From Candidatus Paraprochloron terpiosi LD05 (GTDB lineage Bacteria; Cyanobacteriota; Cyanobacteriia; Cyanobacteriales; Prochloraceae), in assembly GCA_018141785.1 (NCBI GenBank), contig CP073341.1, positions 3,775,797-3,839,796 on the forward strand: a DNA stretch of 64,000 nucleotides, read 5' to 3'. Numbering within the stretch: position 1 is the stretch's first letter; every line of letters begins with the position of its first letter. This document shows, piece after piece, positions 37,849 to 48,306 of the stretch. Position numbers and translations under genes: made by a program. The notes beneath the pieces were generated by a model. That model had not been told where the DNA came from. It made no database searches and saw only the letters and a program-made list of their open reading frames with translations.

Positions 37849-38401
37849 AATACTTTGGGGGCTAACGGGTTTATTACTAACCATTGGGGCAACTTTTATG
37901 GAAGCCTTTGTGACCAATCCCCCTTGGTATTGGCCAGAGGTGGGGATTCAGAGTCAATCCCTCGGCGTTACCTATCAAATTGGCGGTGTATTGTTGACCG
38001 GGTGTTTGGGTGGAAAAAATGCCGGAGCCATGTCCCAAATTGCTTATTTGGTTCTCGGCTTGACCTTTTTACCCGTCTTTACCAATGGTGGAGGATTGGA
38101 ATATATCCAACAACCCTCTTTTGGCTATATCTTAGGCTTCATTCCCGGTGCTTTGCTCTGCGGTTGGCTCGCTTGGAGCATGAAAAGAACATTGGAGTCT
38201 TTAGCCTTTAGTTGTATTTGCGGTTTGGCCATGGTTCACCTCTGGGGTTTAGTTTATTTGCTGGGTTTATCCTACTTCAACGGCATGGAGCTGGCAACTT
38301 CCATGGTCCAATATTCTGTCGCCCCCCTCCCCGGTCAGTTTGCCATCGTCTGCGCCGTAGCAGTCATTTCCTTTGTCCTGGGACATATCTTATTTTATTA
38401 A
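37814..38401 (+). CDS. bioY: Biotin transporter BioY
   Basis: S-component of an ECF-type biotin transporter (or stand-alone BioY). About 195 residues with six hydrophobic segments, for example EILWGLTGLLLTIGATFMEAF, QIGGVLLTGCLGGKNAGAMSQIAYLVLGL, GYILGFIPGALLCGWL and FAIVCAVAVISFVLGHILFY. The GCLGGKNAGAMSQIAYL segment fits the family. The frame has no ATG near its beginning. TTG at 37814 gives a native-looking start inside the bioB tail, and a longer TTG start at 37739 is possible. Confidence 0.85.
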   Translation: MGKIPAVSPANEILWGLTGLLLTIGATFMEAFVTNPPWYWPEVGIQSQSLGVTYQIGGVLLTGCLGGKNAGAMSQIAYLVLGLTFLPVFTNGGGLEYIQQPSFGYILGFIPGALLCGWLAWSMKRTLESLAFSCICGLAMVHLWGLVYLLGLSYFNGMELATSMVQYSVAPLPGQFAIVCAVAVISFVLGHILFY

Positions 38402-38439
38402 ACCGAGCCAGCGGAGCCAACCACCAACAAGCAAAGCCA

Positions 38440-38913
38440 ATGAGAAAAAACCTTTATTTTTGGCTCATTGCCTTTATAGGCGTGATTCTGGATCAGTTAA
38501 CTAAATATTGGGTGGTAGTGAATTTTGCCTATGTGGGAGATACTTGGCCATTGTGGCCCCATATCTTTCATTTTACCTATGTGGAAAACACCGGAGCAGC
38601 TTTTAGTTTCTTCACCGGTGGAATTGGTTGGCTCCGCTGGCTCTCCTTATTGGTTAGCCTGGGTTTAATTGCCCTCGCTTGGTTGGGTCCCAAAATGGCT
38701 CGCGCCGAACAGTTGGGCTATGGCTTGATCCTCGCTGGAGCCTTTGGTAATGGCATCGATCGCTTTTTATTCGGTTATGTGGTGGATTTTCTGGATTTTC
38801 GCCTGATTCAATTCCCGGTATTCAATCTAGCAGATCTATTTATTAACGTCGGCATTCTCTTTCTCCTCTACGCCAACTATAATGCATCGGGGTCGAACCG
38901 ACATCGACCCTAA
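38440..38913 (+). CDS. lspA: Lipoprotein signal peptidase (signal peptidase II)
   Basis: Aspartyl protease in the inner membrane that removes lipoprotein signal peptides. 157 residues with four helices: LDQLTKYWVV, YVENTGAAFSFF, GAFGNGIDRFLFGYVVDFLDF and FPVFNLADLFINVG. The catalytic aspartates correspond to Asp107 and Asp132. Start ATG at 38440. It is 38 bases downstream of bioY, so bioB-bioY-lspA look like one operon. Confidence 0.96.
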   Translation: MRKNLYFWLIAFIGVILDQLTKYWVVVNFAYVGDTWPLWPHIFHFTYVENTGAAFSFFTGGIGWLRWLSLLVSLGLIALAWLGPKMARAEQLGYGLILAGAFGNGIDRFLFGYVVDFLDFRLIQFPVFNLADLFINVGILFLLYANYNASGSNRHRP

Positions 38914-39015
38914 CAGACTGTTACAGAATTTTAACTTATATATCCTTTTGCATCTTTGGTTCCTGACCGGGGTGTAAACTATCCCTTAATCGAAAGAAAA
39001 GATTAAGTAGGATAA

Positions 39016-39285
<270 letters not shown>

Positions 39286-39304
39286 AAAAGACCTCAATCC
39301 CCAG

Positions 39305-39345
39305 AAGAGAGGAGGCTGTTTGGTCCCTCTCTTTATTATTTTTCG
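39305..39345 (+). terminator. Probable terminator after psaC
   Basis: AGAGAGG and CCCTCTCT bracket an eleven-base loop and are followed by TTATTATTTTT. It lies between convergent psaC and larB and reaches the larB stop codon. Confidence 0.6.
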
Positions 39346-40124
39346 CTCCTATTTTGATTTAACTTCTTCGCCGTGCGCAGAATTTGCCCTGCGAGAATAG
39401 CAGCCCCAAAACCATTATCAATATTAACCACCCCTATACCCGCCGCACAAGAATTGAGCATAGTCAGCAAGGGAGCAACTCCAGCAAAACTGGCACCATA
39501 GCCCACGCTAGTGGGAACGCCAATCACAGGACAATCTGCCATCCCAGCCACAACGCTAGGCAATGCCCCTTCCATTCCAGCCACCACAATGAGGACGTCT
39601 GCTTCGGAGATCATTTCCCGGTGACTGAGCAAGCGGTGAATACCCGCCACTCCTACATCCCAGAGACGCCTGACTTGAAAGCCGCAGAGTTCGGCAGTCA
39701 CCGCCGCTTCTTCCGCAACGGGTAAATCGGCAGTACCAGCAGTGAGAATGGAAATGGTACCGGATTGGGAGGGGATGGTTTTTGATTCCGATAAAGCGCA
39801 AATCCTGGCGAGACGGTAGTATTCTAAATTAGGGAATGCGGCTTTGAGTTGCTCGTAAACCGCTGGTTCAATCCGCGTTGCCATTACTAGGGTATCCCCC
39901 TTCCCCATGCCCTCCATAATCCGGACAATTTGCTCCGGGGTTTTCCCCATACCGAATATTACTTCTGGAAAGCCTGTCCTCAGAAGGCGATGATGGTCTA
40001 TTTTAGCAAAATCCCCTACAGATTCAAAAGATAAATGCTTGAGTTTTTCCAGGGCAACTGCGGTGGTCACTTTTGCAGCTGCAACAGCTTCGAGGAGAGA
40101 TTTTAGTTCTTCTGGTTGAGTCAT
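39336..40124 (-). CDS. larB: Nickel-pincer cofactor biosynthesis protein LarB
   Basis: PurE-like carboxylase that carboxylates and hydrolyses nicotinic acid adenine dinucleotide, the first step to the nickel-pincer cofactor. 262 residues: RTGFPEVIFGMGKTPEQIVRIM, then the PurE-like C-terminal half with ILTAGTADLPVAEEAAVTAE, DVGVAGIHRLL, VVAGMEGALPSVVAG, GVPTSVGYGASF and GIGVVNIDNGFGAA. LarC and LarE are not in the window. Confidence 0.93.
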   Translation of the reverse strand: MTQPEELKSLLEAVAAAKVTTAVALEKLKHLSFESVGDFAKIDHHRLLRTGFPEVIFGMGKTPEQIVRIMEGMGKGDTLVMATRIEPAVYEQLKAAFPNLEYYRLARICALSESKTIPSQSGTISILTAGTADLPVAEEAAVTAELCGFQVRRLWDVGVAGIHRLLSHREMISEADVLIVVAGMEGALPSVVAGMADCPVIGVPTSVGYGASFAGVAPLLTMLNSCAAGIGVVNIDNGFGAAILAGQILRTAKKLNQNRSEK

Positions 40125-40163
40125 TAGGAAGGGAATGAGGTAAGTTATAAATTTTAACTAGTG

Positions 40164-40499
40164 TTATGGAGAACGCATGTTAATGGGAGAATGTATGTCA
40201 AGAAACATAGTAACCTCTTCTGTGGTAATGGGCTTGCTAAACAGGTTTCCTTGCATTTCCTCGCATTCGAGACCTCGCAATAATTCCAGTTGCTCCTGAG
40301 TTTCTACCCCTTCTGCTAGCACCCTGAGTTTCAAGCAACGGGCCAAAGCAATGATAGCCGACATAAAAGTAAGATCCCGAGGGTTATTTTTTAGATCCTG
40401 CACCAAAGTTTGATCTATTCTTAGAGTATCAAAGGGAAATTTCCTCAGATAGGCAAGGGAAGAATAGCCGATGCCAAAATCGTCCATGGCAAGGCGCCT
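40164..40499 (-). pseudogene. C-terminal fragment of an EAL domain (cyclic-di-GMP phosphodiesterase)
   Basis: Reads RRLAMDDFGIGYSSLAYLRKFPFDTLRIDQTLVQDL...LRVLAEGVETQEQLELLRGLECEEMQGNLFSKPITTEEV. These are the second-half motifs of EAL phosphodiesterases (DDFG, K/R-ID, AEGVET, GxLFS). The EAL motif itself and everything before MDDFG are missing; the frame upstream is unrelated. QGN replaces the usual QGY. Too short to be active. Confidence 0.8.
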
Positions 40500-40608
40500 T
40501 TCTGGGCCTAGCATTCTTGCATTCTTGGGGTGTGTTGGCACCCTCCCCACCTGTTTGGGAATGTATAATTGGCGTAAATTAATAATTTGTGTCGTAATCA
40601 TCTATATC

Positions 40609-41019
40609 ATGCAGCAAGAACATTACCTATCCCGTTTCCTTGCTCTCATTCTAGTCCTAGTCATCGGCTTGGTGGGATGTTCGGGCAGCAACACCACCTC
40701 CGGATTGAGTGGAAAGTACGTTGAAGATACATTGACAGTAGTCCAAACCTTGACCACAGCAATTGACTTACCCAAAGACGCCGAGAATAAATCAGAAATC
40801 CAATCTATGGGACGTGAGCAAATTAACGATTACATTGCTCGCTATCGGCGGGATGGAAAAGTTTCTGGCAAACGTTCATTTACGACTATGCAGACGGCAT
40901 TGAACTCCTTGGCTGGATATTATACTGCCTATGGCAGTCGTCCCCTACCATCTGAATTAAAGGAACGTTTGCACCAAGAGTTCCGTCAAGTTGAACTGGT
41001 TGTGAAGCGAGGAGCTTGA
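40609..41019 (+). CDS. psb27: Photosystem II assembly lipoprotein Psb27
   Basis: Luminal lipoprotein that binds CP43 during photosystem II assembly and repair. The signal peptide ends in lipobox LVGC with Cys24 as lipid site. The mature four-helix domain (YVEDTLTVVQTLTTAIDLP...DYIARYRRDGKVSGKRSFTTMQTALNSLAGYYTAYG...FRQVELVVKRGA) is complete. 136 residues from the ATG at 40609. The frame extends upstream but that part overlaps the antisense EAL fragment and is not native. Confidence 0.95.
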   Translation: MQQEHYLSRFLALILVLVIGLVGCSGSNTTSGLSGKYVEDTLTVVQTLTTAIDLPKDAENKSEIQSMGREQINDYIARYRRDGKVSGKRSFTTMQTALNSLAGYYTAYGSRPLPSELKERLHQEFRQVELVVKRGA

Positions 41020-41269
41020 TCTCCTCTATTTGTGGGGATTGGGGAATTGGGGGATTGGGAAATTGGGGGCAGTGTACGAGAACCTCTCCCCAGCGGACCT
41101 GCTCCCCACCCAGTTTCTCATTTTATTTTAGGGGCATGAGCGTCGGGAAGAAGCTGGTCAGTGGATGAACTTGCTACCGAGCGAGGTCCACTTTCCTTCC
41201 CCTTCCACCTTGTCATCTCCTGGTACTCTCGTTTGAAGTAAAACTTAGAGAATTGAGCCACAGACATAG

Positions 41270-42793
41270 TTGAAACAGTCTAGTAATTCCTACAACTTGC
41301 ATTGCTGGCGCGGTTTGATGATCGGGATAATCACCGCTAGTAATTTAGTGGGGAACTGTTGCCTACCCCCTATAGCCGCAGCCCAAAGTTCAGCTAACTG
41401 CCATTTTACCCCGGAGGCGATCGCCAGGAAAGAAAACCAGCGCCAGCAATCCTTACAAGGGAACCGGTCGGCGACGAACGACTACAAAGCCTTGTTGCAA
41501 AAACACGCCGAGCTTTTGCGCCAGTGTCGCGATCAATCCTGGCTGAAAAATCAGGCTATTTGGCTGCGAGTCTATCCTTGCGATGCTCGAGAAGGATCCC
41601 TCGATCGCCTGCTGGATAGTATCGTCAATAAAGGGTACAACCAAGTGTACTTAGGGGTATTTTACAACAGTCAAGTACTCTTGCCCACTGCTAACAATCC
41701 CACTCCTTGGGTTTCCGTAGTGCAATCCCCTATTGCGCAAGCAACCGCGCAAGCGTCCGAGGTGGATTTATTGGCTCTAACCATTGCCAAAGGACGAGAA
41801 CGGGGTCTCAAGGTTTATGCCTGGATGTTTACGATGAATTTCGGTTACGACTATTCCCGTCGCGCCGATCCCACTATAGGCGGCTACGGGGCACGCTGGG
41901 GAGTTCTCGCCCGCAACGGCAAAGGAGAAAATAGTCTGGACGTGGTCCGGGATCACCCTCAAGTCTTTATTGATCCCTATAATGGACAGGCTCAAGTAGA
42001 TTTCTATGGACTGGTACAAAAGATAATCGAACGGCGCCCGGATGGTATTTTATTTGACTACATTCGCTATCCTCGAGGCAGCGGTAGCCAGTCTGTAGCC
42101 GGTAATGTTAAGGATTTATGGATTTACAGTCCCGCATCGAGACAGGTTCTCTATGACAGAGGGCAAAATAATCAAGGGCGGATGCTGATCCATCGCTTTC
42201 TAAATCAGGGGAACATCTCCTCAGTTGATTTAGCAGAAATAGCTAAAATGTATCCCGAAGAGGAAATGCCCCTCATAGAAGGTGGCAAGATCCTGGATAT
42301 ATCAGCAAAAGATTACTTGCAGCAAATGCGCTTGCAATTGTGGCACCTCGCGGTTGCTCATGCAGCTCAAGGGGCGATCGACTTCCTCGAAGGTGCCGCT
42401 ACCCCGGCGATGGAACAAGGTATTCCCGTCGGCGCCGTCTTTTTCCCCGATGCTAACCAATTGGTGGGGCAAGGAGGATTTGATTCTCGTCTCCAGGCTT
42501 GGGATCGCTTTCCAGAAAATTTGGAGTGGCACGCCATGTCCTATGGGGTTTGTGGCTATAGTGATTGTATTGTTGACCTCGTGCAGCGAGTGACTGAATC
42601 CGCATCGGTGAATACGCTGATAATACCTGCCCTGGCGGGTATTTGGGGAGAAGCTTACAATCAGCGCCCTTCCTTGGAAGAGCAGATGGAAGCGATCCGC
42701 AAGGCATCGTCAGAAGTCGATTCCGTCAGTCATTTCGCTTATTCCTGGCAAGAGCCGGAGTTCGATAGGGAGCGTAAGTCATGCATTTTGTAA
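41270..42793 (+). CDS. GHL10 / DUF187-type family 10 glycosyl hydrolase-like protein
   Basis: Secreted: a hydrophobic N-terminal segment (GLMIGIITASNLVGNCCLPPIAAAQ) is followed by a mature chain of about 470 residues. AIWLRVYPCDAREGSLDRLLDSIVNKGYNQVYLGVFYNSQVL opens a TIM barrel, with GLKVYAWMFTMNFG, RPDGILFDYIRYPRG (putative catalytic D/Y) and AMSYGVCG later. Cyanobacterial members of this family are of unknown substrate. Start ambiguous between TTG 41270 and ATG 41318. Residues near IAQATAQAS come from a 26-bp repeat copy. Confidence 0.8.
   Translation: MKQSSNSYNLHCWRGLMIGIITASNLVGNCCLPPIAAAQSSANCHFTPEAIARKENQRQQSLQGNRSATNDYKALLQKHAELLRQCRDQSWLKNQAIWLRVYPCDAREGSLDRLLDSIVNKGYNQVYLGVFYNSQVLLPTANNPTPWVSVVQSPIAQATAQASEVDLLALTIAKGRERGLKVYAWMFTMNFGYDYSRRADPTIGGYGARWGVLARNGKGENSLDVVRDHPQVFIDPYNGQAQVDFYGLVQKIIERRPDGILFDYIRYPRGSGSQSVAGNVKDLWIYSPASRQVLYDRGQNNQGRMLIHRFLNQGNISSVDLAEIAKMYPEEEMPLIEGGKILDISAKDYLQQMRLQLWHLAVAHAAQGAIDFLEGAATPAMEQGIPVGAVFFPDANQLVGQGGFDSRLQAWDRFPENLEWHAMSYGVCGYSDCIVDLVQRVTESASVNTLIIPALAGIWGEAYNQRPSLEEQMEAIRKASSEVDSVSHFAYSWQEPEFDRERKSCIL
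41733..41758 (-). repeat. 26-bp GGACGC...CGCAA repeat inside the GHL10 gene
   Basis: Minus strand GGACGC, TTGC, GCGGTTGCT, TGCGCAA. It encodes the alanine/glutamine-rich segment IAQATAQAS in the host protein, between two conserved stretches, without breaking the frame. Confidence 0.6.
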
Positions 42794-42855
42794 AATCTTG
42801 CCCAATTTAACAATCCACTTTATTCTTGTTATCCTATAATGGAGAAAAGTTAGGA

Positions 42856-42937
42856 GCGGACGTGGCGGAATTGGTAGACGCGCTAGATTTAGGTTCTAGT
42901 GAGCTTGCTTGTGAGAGTTCGAGTCTCTCCGTCCGCA
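42856..42937 (+). tRNA. trnL: tRNA-Leu (anticodon UAG)
   Basis: Acceptor GCGGACG (42856-42862) pairs with CGTCCGC (42930-42936). Anticodon stem CTAGA/TCTAG carries loop TTTAGGT, anticodon TAG. Long variable arm and T-loop GTTCGAG are present. 82 nt, class II. CCA is not encoded. Confidence 0.97.
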
Positions 42938-42976
42938 TTCAGAGTTCCATAGATTGGTTGTCGTTTTCACCTATTG

Positions 42977-43330
42977 ATGCTACTGCCCGTGAGGAGGAAA
43001 AAAAAACCTAAACTAGATTACGATCCGTTTGATTTGCGCATTCAGGTGATCAGATTTACCAATCCCTTGGCCGTGAAAATTCTGGTATTTTCCATAGTTT
43101 ATCATCCATTCGCGATTGACGGGCAAGACTGGCCAATGCTTAAGACTTGCAATTTGGACGAACTGCTTGCTCAATTGTTCGAGAAATATCCAACTCTGAC
43201 AAAACTAGAAGATATATTGTACGATACTGCCAAATCTTTGCAAGACAGCGAGCGATATCTAGAAACTGCTGGGGCGATCATGCAATCAATTAGACCTTTC
43301 TACGAAGGAGGAGGGAAGGGTAGTGGGTAG
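42977..43330 (+). CDS. Hypothetical protein
   Basis: 117 residues. A basic start (RRKKKPKLDYDPFDLRIQVIRFTNP) is followed by one hydrophobic stretch (LAVKILVFSIVYHPFAI) and a helical acidic second half (LDELLAQLFEKYPTLTKLEDILYDTAKSLQDSERYLETAGAIMQSIRPFY). No family recognised. Starts TTG 42974, ATG 42977 and GTG 42989 are all in frame. It follows the tRNA by 40 bases. Confidence 0.5.
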   Translation: MLLPVRRKKKPKLDYDPFDLRIQVIRFTNPLAVKILVFSIVYHPFAIDGQDWPMLKTCNLDELLAQLFEKYPTLTKLEDILYDTAKSLQDSERYLETAGAIMQSIRPFYEGGGKGSG

Positions 43331-43443
43331 GTCAGTTATTTCCGCGAAAGGTATATATTCTTAGGGAGCACCCCCCGGCATTGATTAATGGCGGCTCCCT
43401 GCGGGATCGTTCTACCACCAACCACCAACCTGATTGAGAAAAT

Positions 43444-44439
43444 ATGAAGGGTAAAGAACTGATAAAGCTATATGCAGAAGGCAAAAAAGAGTTTAACAAA
43501 GCTAGTTTAAATGGTATCAATCTTTATAGTGCCGATTTGATTGGCATAGCTCTCAATGATGCGAAACTGCGCGGTGCCGTTCTTATTTTTACCTATCTCA
43601 ATCGGGCGCAGTTGGCGAAAGCAGATCTGATCGGTACGAACCTGAGCGGCGCTTATCTAACTCAAGCAAATCTCCATGGTGCTAATCTCCATACTGCGGA
43701 TCTCCACGGAGCAGTTTTACAAGGAGCTGATTTACGCAATACTATTCTCAGTTTGGCCAATCTCGTGGATGCCAACTTGATGTCAGCAGACTTGCGAGGA
43801 TCTTGTCTTGAGTCCGCCAACCTGACTTGTGCCTGTCTCCGGGGTGCTAACCTCCGAGAGGAAAGAAGAACTTATAAATCAAACCTGCGAGGTGCAACTT
43901 TACACAAGGCAGATCTACTCGGTGCCAACCTCAAGGGGGCTAATTTAGCGTCTGTCAATCTTAGGAATGCTAACTTGAGAGAAGCTAGCCTCACCGGTGC
44001 CGATTTACGGGGAGCAGATCTCAGTCAAGCGAATCTCAAGGGGGCATCTTTGGTTGATGCTAATTTGGTTGGGGCGAAATTGACAGGGGCAAATCTAACT
44101 AATGGGAGACTCAATCGCGCTCAACTGGAAGAAGCGAAAATGATGAAGGTCAATTTAAAAGGAGCAATCATGGCTGATGTTAAATTACTTAACACAGATC
44201 TCAGTCAGGCAGATATGAGTGGGGCGAGCATGATTCGCGCCGATTTGAGTCGTGCTAATCTGACGGGAGCCAACCTGTTTGAATCTAATCTGACTGATTC
44301 CTTTTTGACCAGAGCAAATCTAACTGGTGCTAACCTCAGTAATGCCGATCTCAATCAGGCAGATATAACTGGGACAAATATGAGGAATGTCAAATTACAG
44401 GGAGCAACTATGCCTGATGGCTCTGTTAATAATTATTAG
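43444..44439 (+). CDS. Pentapeptide-repeat protein
   Basis: 331 residues, mostly A(D/N)LXX repeats from about residue 20 to the end (for example ANLHGANLHTADLHGAVLQGADL, ANLTGANLSNADLNQADITG), which fold as a right-handed quadrilateral beta helix. A repeat break occurs near residue 139 (REERRTYKSN). No enzymatic domain and no signal peptide. Such proteins are abundant in cyanobacteria; roles are mostly unknown. The 110 bases before it contain a CCCCCGGCATTGATTAATGG palindrome shared with 35180-35200. Confidence 0.9.
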   Translation: MKGKELIKLYAEGKKEFNKASLNGINLYSADLIGIALNDAKLRGAVLIFTYLNRAQLAKADLIGTNLSGAYLTQANLHGANLHTADLHGAVLQGADLRNTILSLANLVDANLMSADLRGSCLESANLTCACLRGANLREERRTYKSNLRGATLHKADLLGANLKGANLASVNLRNANLREASLTGADLRGADLSQANLKGASLVDANLVGAKLTGANLTNGRLNRAQLEEAKMMKVNLKGAIMADVKLLNTDLSQADMSGASMIRADLSRANLTGANLFESNLTDSFLTRANLTGANLSNADLNQADITGTNMRNVKLQGATMPDGSVNNY

Positions 44440-44517
44440 GTCAGCACCTCGCTCTAAAGAGACGTTGCTGGAGAGCCTCCAATATTTGGATAGCTGACCA
44501 GTCTAAGCCTTTGGTAT

Positions 44518-45320
44518 TTGTCAGATAGAGTAGGTCAACCCAAGAGGACGGGCCTACATTTACTGACTATCCTAAAGGCAAACAGCATAACGGTTATAGC
44601 AGACACAATTGAGTGGAGTAACGCTCTATTTTTAAGCTTTGGTCTCAATGTATTAACTGGCTCTGGAGATGCACCAATTTTGGTTTTGGGGTTGCCAAAT
44701 AATATGAACATTTGGGACTTTAAGCGGCAGTGGATGCAGGGTTATTTTTGATATTCCTGCTGTCTTACTAGCTGGTATTGCCTATATGGAAGTGGGTGGT
44801 GAGGCTCCGATTGAAAATATTGTAGCATACAATGTAGATCTGATATCGACAGCAACAACAATTGAACCTATTCCTCCTGACCAGTTTTGGCAGGCTACAT
44901 CTCCCTATCCTGGTGGAGTTGTATGGGGGCAGGCTCGCTCAACACCTGGACCTGAAGAAGATCGTTACGAAGTAGCCAATTGGAGGACTGTTGGTGACTT
45001 AAGTATTGCTGTTCGAAGGGCAGGAGAGTCCTTGTGTTATCCAACTAGTCTGGGGGCAGAGGAGAGTAACTTACTTATTGAGTCTCTTCAAGCATAGACA
45101 AAATGTTTTTATAGCCGCCAAACATATTTCAGATCTTCGAGATGTTGATTTTCCAGGCCGAACAGCAGATTCTCTCAGTAGAGATGAAATAATGGTTATT
45201 GCCGGAAGATATAACCGTGGCCCAGAATTACCTTTAGATGAACTTACACCCTGGGTTAGAGGTTATGGCCAGCGAGTGATGATCTATATCGATGAGAATG
45301 GTTTCGGCAGCTTATTCTAA
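44518..45320 (+). pseudogene. Frameshifted gene of unknown family
   Basis: Three overlapping frames read as consecutive parts of one protein: FLSFGLNVLTGSGDAPILVLGLPNN...KRQWMQGYF, then DIPAVLLAGIAYMEVGGEAPIENIVAYNVDL...YEVANWRTVGDLSIAVRRAGESL, then FIAAKHISDLRDVDFPGRTADSLSRDEIMVIAGRYNRG. The second and third parts resemble a family I recall from cyanobacteria with a GDISIQVRRAAE and AKHLSDLRD-FPG pattern, but I cannot name it. Frame breaks lie near 44748 and 45050-45095. Confidence 0.45.
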
Positions 45321-45344
45321 AAAAATTAGGAAATTTATAGGACT

Positions 45345-45671
45345 ATGATTAGAGTTGTTATACTCATAGTGCTTGACTGTTTAGCAATATTAGTCACCCT
45401 GCTTAGTAATCTACCTATTATTTATCCATATGCAGGAACTGGTGAGCCATTTTTGGATCATTAAGTTGATCCTGACAGCACTGATATCGCCTTTTTATTA
45501 TCAATTTTGGCGTTAATTCTTGATTTTGGCACATTATATCTTACTATAACAATTGGCAATAAAAAAGTTCGTAGATTGATGCTTATTATCCCTATTAGTT
45601 TACTAATTTGGTGTGGCTATCGCTTGGTTTACGTTGTTAATGCTTATTCACGAATTGAGTTCTACCGATAA
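45345..45671 (+). pseudogene. Small membrane protein with an in-frame stop
   Basis: From ATG 45345: MIRVVILIVLDCLAILVTLLSNLPIIYPYAGTGEPFLDH, TAA, then VDPDSTDIAFLLSILALILDFGTLYLTITIGNKKVRRLMLIIPISLLIWCGYRLVYVVNAYS to 45671 in the same frame. Three hydrophobic helices in all. The nonsense codon splits it. Alternatively the second half alone is expressed, but no start is evident. Family unknown. It follows the preceding pseudogene by 24 bases. Confidence 0.5.
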
Positions 45672-45850
45672 AATGGCTCAGGAACTTTACCCTGCCACGC
45701 ATCAGCTGTGGGGGAGTCGGGAGTAGGGGTACGGCACTGGCGTGCTTCTACAAGATGACGATACCCATGGCTATTAAGCTAAAAAATGTAACAAAATGCA
45801 ACGAAATTTTATTATAATTACTACAAGTTAATATAATTAGTACTTTATAA

Positions 45851-47245
<1,395 letters not shown>

Positions 47246-47354
47246 ATGCTCCGAAGGCTAATGGAATGAGACAATTTATCATGACTTCAAGCTTCATAGA
47301 TAGAGGCACGACCGTGCTTTGCCCCTGCTGCTAACAATTTTTCTGCCTGCGCGA

Positions 47355-48284
47355 ATGCTGCAATTGCCAAAACCTCAACCCAAGAGATTCCTAGCCTCCC
47401 TCTGTGAGGCTTACGAATACTGCCGTCAAATTACGGCCAAATATTCGAAAACATTTTACCTCGGCACTCTTTTGATGCCTGAGGCAAAGCGGAAAGCGAT
47501 CTGGGCCATTTACGTCTGGTGTCGCCGCACTGACGAATTAGTAGATGGCCCCCAGTCTGCTTTCACTACTCCAGAAACCCTAGATCGCTGGGAAAGTCAG
47601 CTAGAATCAGTTTTTGCAGGACGACCCATAGACGACCCGGACGTTGCCCTGGTGGATACGCTGGAACGTTTCTCCATAGATATTCAGCCCTTTCGGGATA
47701 TGATTGCGGGACAAAGAATGGATTTGTACCGGAGTCGCTATGAAACTTTCGCCCAACTGGAGCTATATTGTTACCGAGTTGCTGGAACTGTGGGTTTGAT
47801 GTCCAGTGACGTTCTGGGAATCGATAATAGTTGGGCTGCTGCTCCTTGGTATCGTGGGAAGGAGATGTATATTCCCAAAGAAGAAGCGATCGCCCTCGGT
47901 ATTGCCAATCAATTAACTAATATCCTCCGGGATATAGGAGAAGATGCCGGGCGTGGTCGTATTTATCTGCCCTTGGAAGATTTGGCTCTCTTTGATTATA
48001 CCGAAGAAGATTTGTTTAAGGGAGTTATTGACGAGCGCTGGCGAGCATTGATGGGTTTTCAGATTCAGCGGGCGAGAAAGTTTTATCACAAAGCAGAAAG
48101 GGGCATTCGTGCTCTCAACAGGGACTCACGGTGGCCTGTTTGGGCTGCTTTGATTCTCTATCAAGGGATTCTCAATATTATCGAACGGAATCAGTACGAT
48201 GTGTTTAGTAAAAGGGCTTTTGTGCCCCTGAGGAAAAAAATGCTCTATCTACCTGTAGCATGGTTGAGGGCGCAAGCTCTTTGA
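47355..48284 (+). CDS. crtB: Phytoene synthase
   Basis: Condenses two geranylgeranyl diphosphates to phytoene, the first carotenoid step. The two aspartate-rich motifs are present: CRRTDELVDGP near residue 63 and NILRDIGEDAGRGRIYLP near 195, with YCYRVAGTVGLM between. 309 residues from ATG 47355 (MLQLPKPQ). Twelve codons upstream are open but look non-native. Works directly before crtP in the pathway and is likely co-transcribed with it. Confidence 0.97.
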   Translation: MLQLPKPQPKRFLASLCEAYEYCRQITAKYSKTFYLGTLLMPEAKRKAIWAIYVWCRRTDELVDGPQSAFTTPETLDRWESQLESVFAGRPIDDPDVALVDTLERFSIDIQPFRDMIAGQRMDLYRSRYETFAQLELYCYRVAGTVGLMSSDVLGIDNSWAAAPWYRGKEMYIPKEEAIALGIANQLTNILRDIGEDAGRGRIYLPLEDLALFDYTEEDLFKGVIDERWRALMGFQIQRARKFYHKAERGIRALNRDSRWPVWAALILYQGILNIIERNQYDVFSKRAFVPLRKKMLYLPVAWLRAQAL

Positions 48285-48306
48285 AAGGATCCGCAGATAA
48301 ACACAG

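Noticed and set aside
40500..40608. N-terminal extension of Psb27 and of the EAL fragment
   Set aside because: The two frames are antisense to each other here, and neither shows family sequence outside 40164-40499 and 40609-41019.
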